A DNA stretch of 5,333 nucleotides from JANYJJ01 sp043749975 (lineage in GTDB: Bacteria; Pseudomonadota; Gammaproteobacteria; Burkholderiales; Burkholderiaceae_C): assembly GCA_043749975.1 (NCBI GenBank), contig JAYVCL010000374.1, positions 1 to 5,333 on the forward strand. The letters are read 5' to 3'. The notes beneath the pieces are model-generated. The model was not told the DNA's origin, searched no databases, and worked only from the letters and a program-made list of their open reading frames with translations. Of this stretch, positions 1 through 5,304 are shown piece by piece (within the stretch, counting starts at the first letter, position 1; each line of letters opens with the position of its first letter). The position numbers and the translations under genes are program-made.

Positions 1-68
1 GGTAAGTCTAGTGGCCTCCGAAAATGGCGCGAAGTCACATGCCAAGCGCGAGCACACAAAGAAAGGGC

Positions 69-102
69 TTGCAACACAAGCGCACTACACTGCAATACAT
101 TG
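69..102 (+). promoter_or_regulatory. Possible promoter/operator of the toxin-antitoxin operon
   Basis: A weak sigma70-like pair lies upstream of the antitoxin: TTGCAA (69-74, 4 of 6 matches to TTGACA) and TGCAAT (91-96, 4 of 6 to TATAAT), 16 bases apart. A short inverted repeat CAAT-AC-ATTG (93-102) overlaps the proposed -10. Ribbon-helix-helix antitoxins usually repress their own operon by binding short palindromes at the promoter, so the placement fits autoregulation. The matches are weak and could be chance. Confidence 0.25.
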
Positions 103-119
103 TCCGACAGGAGCCCTTC

Positions 120-419
120 ATGCCCGCCTCATTGAAAGACAGCCAGCTCAGCCTGCGCCTGCCGAACGACTTGAAAGACAGGATGGAGGCCTACGCCCAG
201 CTCACGGGGCGCACCAAGAGCTACGTGGCGATGGAGGCGCTGGGCGCTTACCTCGAGTGGCGAATCCCGCAGATCGAAGACCTGAAGGCGGCCGTTCTGG
301 CTGCCGACGAAGGCGACTTTGCGACGGATGCCGAGGTGTCCGCCGTGCTTGCCAAGCACACGCTGCGCAAGACTTCGCGCGTTGCTGCCAAGTCCGCCGC
401 GAAGCGCCGCGCAGCATGA
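120..419 (+). CDS. Ribbon-helix-helix (CopG/ParD-like) antitoxin
   Basis: Predicted 99-residue antitoxin of a type II toxin-antitoxin pair; it should neutralise the RelE/ParE toxin encoded directly downstream and repress the shared promoter. The ATG at 120 is chosen because AGGAG (109-113) sits six bases before it and because the protein then begins just ahead of the ribbon-helix-helix fold. An upstream in-frame start at 24 would add 32 unconvincing residues. The beta strand is QLSLRLP (9-15). Helix 1 runs about 17-29, a turn holds GRTKS (30-34), and helix 2 runs about 34-48. Residues about 50-80 (IPQIEDLKAAV through VLAKH) form the acidic helical segment typical of toxin wrapping. The last 20 residues are basic and Ala-rich (ending AAKSAAKRRAA), longer than many relatives I recall. 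The stop overlaps the toxin start as ATGA, so translation is probably coupled. The family call is solid; the exact subfamily is not. Confidence 0.85.
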   Translation: MPASLKDSQLSLRLPNDLKDRMEAYAQLTGRTKSYVAMEALGAYLEWRIPQIEDLKAAVLAADEGDFATDAEVSAVLAKHTLRKTSRVAAKSAAKRRAA

Positions 420-703
420 AGTTGCGCTGGACGCGGCGCGCTCTGGCAGATCTGAACCGAATCGCGACCCGAATCGCCGCCGACAAGCCTACCGCCGCCA
501 GGGAGTTCGCGCTGGCGGTTTCGAGCCAGGTCGACCGACTGCGTGAGTTCCCATTGCTTGGCAGGACAGGAGCCTACCAAGACACGCGCGAACTCGTCGT
601 CCACAAGAACTATCTCGTCACCTACCGCGTCCGCGCAGACGAAGTTCAGGTGCTGCAGGTCTGGCACCTCGCGCGAAATCTGCCGCCCGGGGGTCAACGT
701 TGA
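416..703 (+). CDS. RelE/ParE superfamily toxin
   Basis: Predicted 95-residue toxin, the usual size for the family. Visible family signatures in order: an N-terminal strand KLRWTRRA (2-9), a helical hairpin with ALADLNRIA (9-17) and AAREFALAV (27-35), the motif FPLLGR (45-50), RELVV (58-62), the strand YLVTYRV (66-72), and the C-terminal strand VQVLQVWHLAR (77-87). This pattern, with FPxLGR followed by RELVV and YRV, is that of ParE-like members rather than classic RelE. A gyrase-directed activity is therefore more likely than ribosome-dependent mRNA cleavage, but the target cannot be decided from sequence. The ATG at 416 overlaps the antitoxin stop (417-419), which fixes the start and suggests coupled translation. 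The same frame is open far upstream through the antitoxin gene, but that is a high-GC artefact. No frameshift or truncation is seen, so the module looks intact. Confidence 0.85.
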   Translation: MKLRWTRRALADLNRIATRIAADKPTAAREFALAVSSQVDRLREFPLLGRTGAYQDTRELVVHKNYLVTYRVRADEVQVLQVWHLARNLPPGGQR

Positions 704-706
704 CGC

Positions 707-740
707 CGGGCGAGGACGACGGGTGGCTGCGACCTGCCCG
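707..740. terminator. Imperfect hairpin between convergent toxin-antitoxin loci
   Basis: CGGGC (707-711) and AGG (713-715) can pair with CCT (733-735) and GCCCG (736-740). This gives eight base pairs with one bulged G (712) and a 17-base loop. It fills the 39-base gap between the end of the intact toxin gene on the plus strand and the end of the toxin relic on the minus strand, where a bidirectional terminator would be expected. There is no T-run on either side, so it is not a standard intrinsic terminator. Confidence 0.2.
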
Positions 741-742
741 AG

Positions 743-847
743 CTACCCATACTCCGCCTCTCGCTCATGCCGTGCCGACACGAGGTAGACCGCGCTGGAG
801 CTTCGGTAGTACAGCACCCAGAAATCGCTGCAGTGGGCGTGGCGTGG
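743..847 (-). pseudogene. C-terminal remnant of a RelE/ParE-type toxin gene
   Basis: Directly after the TAA stop (850-848) of the antitoxin-like gene, the same minus-strand frame stays open for 34 codons and ends in TAG (745-743). Its translation contains FWVLYYR, then AVYLV and SARHERE. This is the pattern of the last two beta strands of RelE/ParE toxins: a strand ending in YR, a short turn, then a strand ending in a basic segment with H and R. The intact toxin at 416-703 has the same architecture (YLVTYRV, then VQVLQVWHLAR). The first roughly 60 residues of a toxin are missing and there is no start codon suited to a full protein. I read it as what is left after a deletion removed the 5' part of the toxin gene. 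The match rests on about 25 residues, so it is good but not conclusive. Confidence 0.55.
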
Positions 848-1126
848 TTATGCAGCGGCAATGCGCTGTGCTTTCGCCCGAAGCTGGGCCAGCCTGGGTT
901 CGAACTCGTCCAAGGTGTGGACGCGCCCCGCTGCGATGTCTTCCGCGGCCTCGACCAGCGCCTTCAGCATCGACACCTGCGCTACTTGCTTGAAGCGGCG
1001 ACAGTCGTCGAGTTGCTTGGCGGTGATCAAGGCCACAGGGCTCTCGTCGTTCGTCATGAAGACCTTTGCGCGCCCCGGATTGGAGGCCTGATGGACAAGT
1101 TCCAGTCGATCCGGGGCAATCAGCAA
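848..1126 (-). CDS. Phd/YefM-like antitoxin, probably N-terminally truncated
   Basis: Encodes up to 92 residues from a TTG at 1126; an ATG at 1057 would give 69 residues and has a modest AAAGG element five to six bases upstream. From the TTG, the segment LELVHQASNPGRAKVFMTND (8-27) followed by SPVALIT (29-35) matches the core of Phd/YefM antitoxins: a helix, then two strands ending in a 'PVAL' motif. The helical tail (about 51-92, with LVEAAEDIAAGRVHTLDEF and a basic end) would be the toxin-binding part. The usual N-terminal strand and first helix are not recognisable. The frame is open upstream only to a TGA at 1153-1151, inside the end of malate synthase. The TTG lies 10 bases after the malate synthase stop, so transcription from that operon could continue into it. 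It is followed by a toxin relic rather than a toxin gene. It is either an orphan antitoxin still able to act in trans or a decaying gene. Confidence 0.6.
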   Translation of the reverse strand: MLIAPDRLELVHQASNPGRAKVFMTNDESPVALITAKQLDDCRRFKQVAQVSMLKALVEAAEDIAAGRVHTLDEFEPRLAQLRAKAQRIAAA

Positions 1127-1136
1127 GAAACGGATC

Positions 1137-3341
1137 TCAACCCGCCGCCTTCACCCCCAACCGCGCCGCATGCAGCAGCGGCTCGGTGTAGCCGCTGGGC
1201 TGCGCCAGGCCCTTGAACACCAGGTCACTGGCGGCCTGGAACGCGGCTGACGTATTGAAGTTGCCGGCCATCGGTCGATACAGCGGATCGCCCGCGTTCT
1301 GCTGGTCCACCACCTTGGCCATGCGCTTCAACGTCGCGCGAACCTGCGCCTTGCTCACCACGCCGTGCAGCAACCAGTTGGCCATGTGCTGGCTGCTGAT
1401 GCGCAAGGTGGCGCGGTCTTCCATCAGGCCGACGTTGTGGATGTCGGGCACCTTGGAGCAGCCCACTCCCTGGTCGACCCAGCGCACCACGTAGCCGAGG
1501 ACGCCTTGCGCGTTGTTGTCGAGTTCTTGCTGTTTGTCGGCGTCCGACCACTGGGCTTTCTTGACGACGGGGATCGTCAACAGGCCGGTCAGAAGTTCAG
1601 GCGCGGCCGCCTCGAAATCGGTCTTCTCCAGCGCCTTTTGCACCGCGAACACATCGACCTGGTGGTAGTGCAGCGCGTGCAGCGTGGCGGCGGTGGGCGA
1701 CGGCACCCAGGCGGTGTTGGCACCGGCCTTCGGGTGGACGATTTTCTGCGTCAGCATCGCGGCCATCAGGTCGGGCATGGCCCACATGCCCTTGCCGATT
1801 TGCGCCTTGCCGCGCAGGGCGCAGTTCAAACCCACCAGCACGTTGTTGCGCTCGTAGGCTTGCATCCAGGCGCTGGCTTTCATGTCGCCCTTGCGCAGCA
1901 TCGGCCCGGCGCGCATCGCGCTGTGCATCTCGTCGCCGGTGCGGTCGAGAAAGCCGGTGTTGATGAAGGCGACGCGGCTGGCTGCGGCGGCGATGCAGGC
2001 CTTCAGGTTGACGCTGGTGCGCCGCTCTTCGTCCATGATGCCGAGCTTGACGGTGCTGGCAGGCAGGCCGAGCAGCTTTTCGACGCGGCCGAACAGCTCG
2101 CTCGCAAACGCCACTTCGGCCGGGCCGTGCATCTTCGGCTTGACGATGTAGACCGAGCCGCTGCGCGAATTGCGCAGCGTCGGGTGGGCGCGCTTCAGGT
2201 CGTGGACGGCGATGGTGGTGGTGACCACCGCATCGAGAATGCCCTCGGGGATTTCTTTGGCGTCGTCGCCCCACAGGATGGCCGGGTTCGTCATCAGGTG
2301 GCCGACGTTGCGCACGAACAGCAATGAGCGGCCGGGCAACGTCACCGCTTCACCGCGCGGGCCGCTGTACGGGCTTTGATAGACACGATCCGGGTTGAGG
2401 CCGCGCGTGAAAGTCGTGCCGCCCTTCGAGATGCTCTCGGTCAGCGTGCCTTTCAGAATGCCCAGCCAGTTACCGTAAGCCTGCACCTTGTCTGCGGCAT
2501 CGACCACCGCCACCGAGTCTTCGAGGTCGAGGATGGTCGACAGTGCCGACTCGAGCACCAGGTCGCTGACACCCGCCGGGTCGTCGCGGCCGATGGGCGC
2601 GCTGCGGTCGATGCGGATGTCCAGGTGCAGGCCGTGATGCAGCAACAGCACCGACGACGGCGCGGCAGGCTCGCCCTGAAAGCCGACGAACTGCGCCGCT
2701 TTGGCCAGGCCGGTGACGCTGCCGTTCTTCAAGGTCACGCGCAGCGCGCCGCCTTCGACGCGGTAGTCCGTCGAGTCGACATGCGATCCCTTCTTGAGCG
2801 GCGCGGTGCGGTCGAGCACATGGCGCGCATAGGCGATGACCTGGGCCCCGCGCTGCGGGTTGTAGCCGCTGCCCTTTTCGGCACCGCTGGCTTCAGGCAG
2901 CGCGTCGGTGCCGTACAGCGCGTCGTACAGCGAGCCCCAGCGCGCATTGGCGGCGTTCAACGCGTAGCGCGCGTTGGTGATCGGAACCACCAGTTGCGGG
3001 CCGGCTTGCAGGGCCAGTTCGGCGTCGACGTTTTTCGTCGTCACTTTCACCCGGGCCGGCACCGGCACCAGGTAGCCGATCCGTTCCAGAAAGGCGCGGT
3101 ACTTGCGCATGTTCTTGATCGGGCCGGTGTGGGCCTGGTGCCACGCGTCGAGGTCGGTCTGCAAGCGGTCGCGCTCGGCCAGCAGCGCGGCGTTTTTCGG
3201 GGCCAGGTCTTGCACGAGCTGGCCGAAGCCTTGCCAGAACGTGGCGGCGTCGACCCCGGTGCCGGGCAGCACCTGCTGGTCGATGAAGTCTTTCAGTCGG
3301 GCGTCGACCTGTAGGCCGTGAACGGAAATGCGTGCAGTCAT
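1137..3341 (-). CDS. glcB: Malate synthase G
   Basis: Cytosolic enzyme that condenses glyoxylate with acetyl-CoA to malate, the entry of glyoxylate into central metabolism. The 734 residues compare with 723 in E. coli GlcB, with recognisable similarity from end to end (start DARLKDFIDQQVLPGTG; end GYTEPLLHAARL). Catalytic positions recalled from the E. coli and M. tuberculosis enzymes are present: Arg344 in FVRNVGHLM, Mg ligands Glu438 in IMDEERRT and Asp466 in FLDRTGDE, Cys628 in GCSKVPD, and the general base Asp642 in MEDRATLR. The conserved VPSPTAATLHALHYHQ lies at 546-561. Rough layout: N-terminal helical clasp to about 90, TIM barrel interrupted by a beta-rich domain at about 135-260, and a C-terminal helical domain after about 590. 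The ATG at 3341 is supported by alignment with family N-termini, although no Shine-Dalgarno precedes it; the leader is pyrimidine-rich. The gene lies 9 bases after the dehalogenase stop, so co-transcription is likely. I see no defect. Confidence 0.97.
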   Translation of the reverse strand: MTARISVHGLQVDARLKDFIDQQVLPGTGVDAATFWQGFGQLVQDLAPKNAALLAERDRLQTDLDAWHQAHTGPIKNMRKYRAFLERIGYLVPVPARVKVTTKNVDAELALQAGPQLVVPITNARYALNAANARWGSLYDALYGTDALPEASGAEKGSGYNPQRGAQVIAYARHVLDRTAPLKKGSHVDSTDYRVEGGALRVTLKNGSVTGLAKAAQFVGFQGEPAAPSSVLLLHHGLHLDIRIDRSAPIGRDDPAGVSDLVLESALSTILDLEDSVAVVDAADKVQAYGNWLGILKGTLTESISKGGTTFTRGLNPDRVYQSPYSGPRGEAVTLPGRSLLFVRNVGHLMTNPAILWGDDAKEIPEGILDAVVTTTIAVHDLKRAHPTLRNSRSGSVYIVKPKMHGPAEVAFASELFGRVEKLLGLPASTVKLGIMDEERRTSVNLKACIAAAASRVAFINTGFLDRTGDEMHSAMRAGPMLRKGDMKASAWMQAYERNNVLVGLNCALRGKAQIGKGMWAMPDLMAAMLTQKIVHPKAGANTAWVPSPTAATLHALHYHQVDVFAVQKALEKTDFEAAAPELLTGLLTIPVVKKAQWSDADKQQELDNNAQGVLGYVVRWVDQGVGCSKVPDIHNVGLMEDRATLRISSQHMANWLLHGVVSKAQVRATLKRMAKVVDQQNAGDPLYRPMAGNFNTSAAFQAASDLVFKGLAQPSGYTEPLLHAARLGVKAAG

Positions 3342-3350
3342 GGGAGGGTG

Positions 3351-4067
3351 TCAGGAAGGAAAGAAATCAAGCACATCGCGCAGGCTGCTGCCGGTGCGGG
3401 TGGGCGCGGTGTCGAGTTGCTCCAGCGGCAAGCCGGCGCGGTTGACCCACAGCGTGGTGTAGCCGAACCAGGTCGCGCCGATGGCGTCCCAGCCGTTGCT
3501 GGAGACGAACAGAATATTTCTTGCGGCCAGGTTGAAGGCCTGCGTGCCCAACGCATAGGCAGCCGGGTCGGTCTTGTATTTTTTGATCGGGTGCACGCTG
3601 ATGACGTGCGCCAGCAGGCCGCTGAAGCCGGCACTTTTCACGGCCACGCCCAGCATCTCGGGGTCGCCGTTGCTCAAGATGCCGGCTGGAATGTTGCGCG
3701 CCTTCAGCTCGCCCAGCACCTCGCGGTTTTCCGGGAAGGCACTGAGGTGGCGGTACTGGTTCATCAACTGTTCTTCAGCCTGCGGCGTCAGGTTCAGCCC
3801 CAGGCGCAGGGCGGCAAAACGCAGGCCGGCGCGCGTTAAGTCCCAGAACGGTTTGTAGTGCTCGCCGTTCGGGCCGCTCATCGAGGTCAGCCGCGTGTAG
3901 TCGATCTGCTTGTCGCGCCACAGCAGGGCCAGGCGTTCGCCTAAACCGGGGAACAGTTGCTCGGCCAGCAGGCCCACGCTGTAGACGTCGAACAAGGTGC
4001 CGTAGGCATCGAACAGCACCGCCTGCGGTGCGACGTGCTCGGCTTGAATTTCGGGTGGTTTGCTCAT
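3351..4067 (-). CDS. L-2-haloacid dehalogenase (haloacid dehalogenase type II, HAD superfamily)
   Basis: Predicted cytosolic hydrolase that replaces the halogen of 2-haloacids with hydroxyl through an aspartyl-ester intermediate. Length 238 residues, close to the roughly 230 typical of the family. Residues matching those known from the Pseudomonas L-DEX YL enzyme are all visible: nucleophile Asp20 and Thr24 in LFDAYGTLFDVYS, Arg51 in LLWRDKQ, Ser132/Asn133 in LSNGDP, Lys165 and Tyr171 in YKTDPAAY, and Ser189, Asn191 and Asp194 in FVSSNGWDAIGA. The cap domain lies at about 30-115. This set separates true dehalogenases from generic HAD phosphatases. The preferred substrate (haloacetate or longer) cannot be read from sequence. 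The ATG at 4067 is the only reasonable start, because a TAG lies four codons upstream in frame; the ribosome site is weak. It is the first gene of a likely operon with malate synthase G and is divergent from a LysR regulator 104 bases away. Confidence 0.93.
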   Translation of the reverse strand: MSKPPEIQAEHVAPQAVLFDAYGTLFDVYSVGLLAEQLFPGLGERLALLWRDKQIDYTRLTSMSGPNGEHYKPFWDLTRAGLRFAALRLGLNLTPQAEEQLMNQYRHLSAFPENREVLGELKARNIPAGILSNGDPEMLGVAVKSAGFSGLLAHVISVHPIKKYKTDPAAYALGTQAFNLAARNILFVSSNGWDAIGATWFGYTTLWVNRAGLPLEQLDTAPTRTGSSLRDVLDFFPS

Positions 4068-4097
4068 GCCCGAAATCTATTCGATGTCGACGCCGGC

Positions 4098-4124
4098 ATT
4101 GGGTACGCCAATGGTCTTGGATTG
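4098..4124. promoter_or_regulatory. LysR-type operator in the divergent promoter
   Basis: ATTGG (4098-4102), GTACG, CCAAT (4108-4112) is a perfect 5-base inverted repeat across a 15-base site. It contains T-N11-A (T4099 to A4111), the hallmark of LysR-family boxes. A further half-site TTGG (4117-4120), followed by ATTG (4121-4124), makes a second, weaker inverted repeat with CCAA (4108-4111). The main box is about 31 bases upstream of the dehalogenase start and 60 bases upstream of the lysR start. A site there could serve both autorepression and activation of the operon. I could not place a convincing -35/-10 pair for either direction. Assignment to this regulator is inferred from position and motif. 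Confidence 0.6.
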
Positions 4125-4171
4125 ATGACTTTTGCGCACGGTCTGGCCAGCGTTGAGCGTAGTCTTCGGCC

Positions 4172-5110
4172 ATGGCCAAGCTCAAGCAGATCGAGTCTTT
4201 TGTTTCCGTTGTCGCCAAGGGCAGCCTGACCGCTGCGGCACTGGCCGAAGGCGTGGCCCCGGCGGTGATCGGCCGGCGCATCGACGCACTGGAAGAGCGC
4301 CTTGGCGTGAAGCTGCTGGTGCGCACCACCCGCAAAATCACCCTCACCCACGAAGGCAGCGCGTTTGTCGAAGACTGCCAGCGCCTGCTGGCCGACCTGG
4401 CCAATGCCGAGGCCAGCGTGAGCGCCGGCGGCGTCAAGGCCAGTGGCTACCTGCGCATCACCGCGCCGGCCGGCTTCGGGCGTCGCCACGTGGCGCCGCT
4501 GGTGCCGGGTTTCATTGCGATGCACCCGGATGTGAACGTGTCGCTGAACCTGTCGGACCGGGTGGTCGACATCGTCAACGAAAGCGTCGACTGCGCGGTG
4601 CGCGTGGGCGACCTGCCCGACAGCAGCCTGGTCAGCGTTCGGCTGGCCGACAACCGGCGCCTGTGCGTGGCCACGCCGGCCTACCTGAAACGCGCCGGCA
4701 CGCCGCAACACCCCGGCGACCTGAGCCGCCACGAATGCCTGACCCTGAGCAGCGACGCCAGCCAGACGCGCGGCTGGGCCTTCAGCGTCGACGGCGCGCT
4801 GACGCACCTGCGCCCGAGCGGCCGCGTCGATTGCAGCGACGGCCAGGTGCTGCACGACTGGTGCACGGCAGGTTTGGGGCTGGCCTGGCGCTCCACCTGG
4901 GAGGTCGAGCACGAAGTGGCGTCGGGCCGACTGGTCAGCGTGCTGGACGACTTTGCCGCGCCGCCGAACGGCATCTACGCCGTGTTCGCGCAGCGCAAGC
5001 ACCTGCCGCTGCGGGTGCGCTTGTGGATCGACTTCCTCAAGCACAGCTACGGCGACGCGGCCTACTGGCGGGCCGCGCAGCCGGTGCAGTCCGCGCAAAG
5101 CGGCGCTTGA
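4172..5110 (+). CDS. LysR-family transcriptional regulator
   Basis: A 312-residue DNA-binding regulator of normal LysR length. The N-terminal winged helix-turn-helix spans about 3-62, with FVSVVAKGSLTAAA (10-23) leading into the helix-turn-helix, the recognition helix around APAVIGRRIDALEERLG (29-45), and the wing LLVRTTRKITLTHEG (48-62). A linker helix (about 64-90) leads to the periplasmic-binding-like effector domain, beginning at GYLRITAP (92-99) and continuing to about residue 300. The subtype resembles the CrgA-like group common in Burkholderiales. The ATG at 4172 places the fold at the usual distance from the N-terminus; the ribosome site upstream is weak. Transcribed away from the dehalogenase/malate synthase operon, it probably controls that operon and itself through the box at 4098-4112. 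The effector is unknown; a haloacid, glycolate or glyoxylate is a guess from context. An internal Ala/Ile variant of the usual 'SPSAVSRRI' helix (APAVIGRRI) is seen, which I believe is common in this subgroup. Confidence 0.93.
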   Translation: MAKLKQIESFVSVVAKGSLTAAALAEGVAPAVIGRRIDALEERLGVKLLVRTTRKITLTHEGSAFVEDCQRLLADLANAEASVSAGGVKASGYLRITAPAGFGRRHVAPLVPGFIAMHPDVNVSLNLSDRVVDIVNESVDCAVRVGDLPDSSLVSVRLADNRRLCVATPAYLKRAGTPQHPGDLSRHECLTLSSDASQTRGWAFSVDGALTHLRPSGRVDCSDGQVLHDWCTAGLGLAWRSTWEVEHEVASGRLVSVLDDFAAPPNGIYAVFAQRKHLPLRVRLWIDFLKHSYGDAAYWRAAQPVQSAQSGA

Positions 5111-5111
5111 C

Positions 5112-5130
5112 GCGCTCACACACCGAGCGC
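5112..5130 (+). terminator. Hairpin just after the lysR stop
   Basis: GCGCTC (5112-5117) pairs perfectly with GAGCGC (5125-5130) across a 7-base loop, starting two bases after the lysR stop codon. The position suits a transcript end, but no T-run follows, so it would be a weak or factor-assisted terminator or a 3' stabilising hairpin. Confidence 0.3.
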
Positions 5131-5139
5131 TGACGTCTG

Positions 5140-5175
5140 GCGGCAGGCCCGTCGCGGGCAGCTTGCGGCAGGCCC
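5140..5175. repeat. Short direct repeat GCGGCAGGCCC, two copies
   Basis: The 11-base unit GCGGCAGGCCC occurs at 5140-5150 and 5165-5175, with a period of 25 bases. Between them, GCCCG (5147-5151) and CGGGC (5155-5159) form a 5-base-pair hairpin with a TCG loop. In GC-rich intergenic DNA this may be a short slippage duplication. No function is evident. Confidence 0.5.
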
Positions 5176-5190
5176 AGCAGCACCCCCTGA

Positions 5191-5206
5191 CCCCTAGTAC
5201 TAGGGG
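5191..5206. promoter_or_regulatory. Perfect 16-base palindrome, candidate operator
   Basis: CCCCTAGTACTAGGGG is a perfect palindrome with no loop, which fits a dimeric protein-binding site better than a transcript hairpin. It contains two CTAG tetranucleotides, with a third at 5222-5225; CTAG is generally rare in proteobacterial genomes. Its centre is about 106 bases upstream of the possible gene start at 5305, a plausible distance for an activator. The binding protein is unknown; a LuxR/NarL/FixJ-type response regulator is only a suggestion. Confidence 0.5.
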
Positions 5207-5223
5207 GCCTAACCCGCAAAGCT

Positions 5224-5245
5224 AGGTGGTGCAGCGTCGCCACCT
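5224..5245 (+). other. Inverted repeat / hairpin in the last intergenic region
   Basis: AGGTGG (5224-5229) and CCACCT (5240-5245) are perfectly complementary. As RNA the stem extends inward by a U-G and a G-C pair, leaving a 6-base loop. No T-run follows. It lies about 60 bases before the possible start at 5305, so it could be a second operator, part of a 5' untranslated leader, or a weak terminator for read-through from lysR. Confidence 0.35.
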
Positions 5246-5304
5246 GCCAACTAATCTTCAAACAGACAAACGCAAGGCGATCCTGTCTCGGGAAAACATT
5301 TTTC

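Noticed and set aside
11..703. Long plus-strand frame that includes the toxin and could be read as a 230-residue protein.
   Set aside because: The part before 416 overlaps the antitoxin gene in another frame, is rich in Arg/Ala/Gly without family resemblance, and the toxin has a natural start at the ATGA overlap.
743..1126. Read-through of the antitoxin TAA giving a single antitoxin-toxin fusion protein.
   Set aside because: The frame continuity is probably a by-product of the deletion; nothing supports recoding of the TAA, and the remaining toxin part is too short to fold as a toxin.
1365..3314. Two long plus-strand open frames (1365-2327 and 2376-3314) opposite glcB.
   Set aside because: They are shadows on the antisense strand of a high-GC gene: His/Arg/Val/Gly-rich translations without recognisable domains, while the minus strand encodes a full malate synthase G.
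4168..4177. GGCCATGGCC palindrome centred on the lysR start codon, with TGGCCA also at 4144-4149.
   Set aside because: A 10-base palindrome at a common GGCC/ATG context is easily chance, and pairing of the two TGGCCA copies would give only a 6-bp stem over a 23-base loop.
4064..5119. 351-residue minus-strand open frame opposite lysR.
   Set aside because: It is antisense to a clear LysR gene, has low-complexity Arg/Ala/Gln/His composition, and would overlap the dehalogenase start and the promoter region.
5264..5288. AGACA (5264-5268) and TGTCT (5284-5288) inverted repeat before the last possible gene.
   Set aside because: Five bases with a 15-base spacer is expected by chance in this length of sequence.
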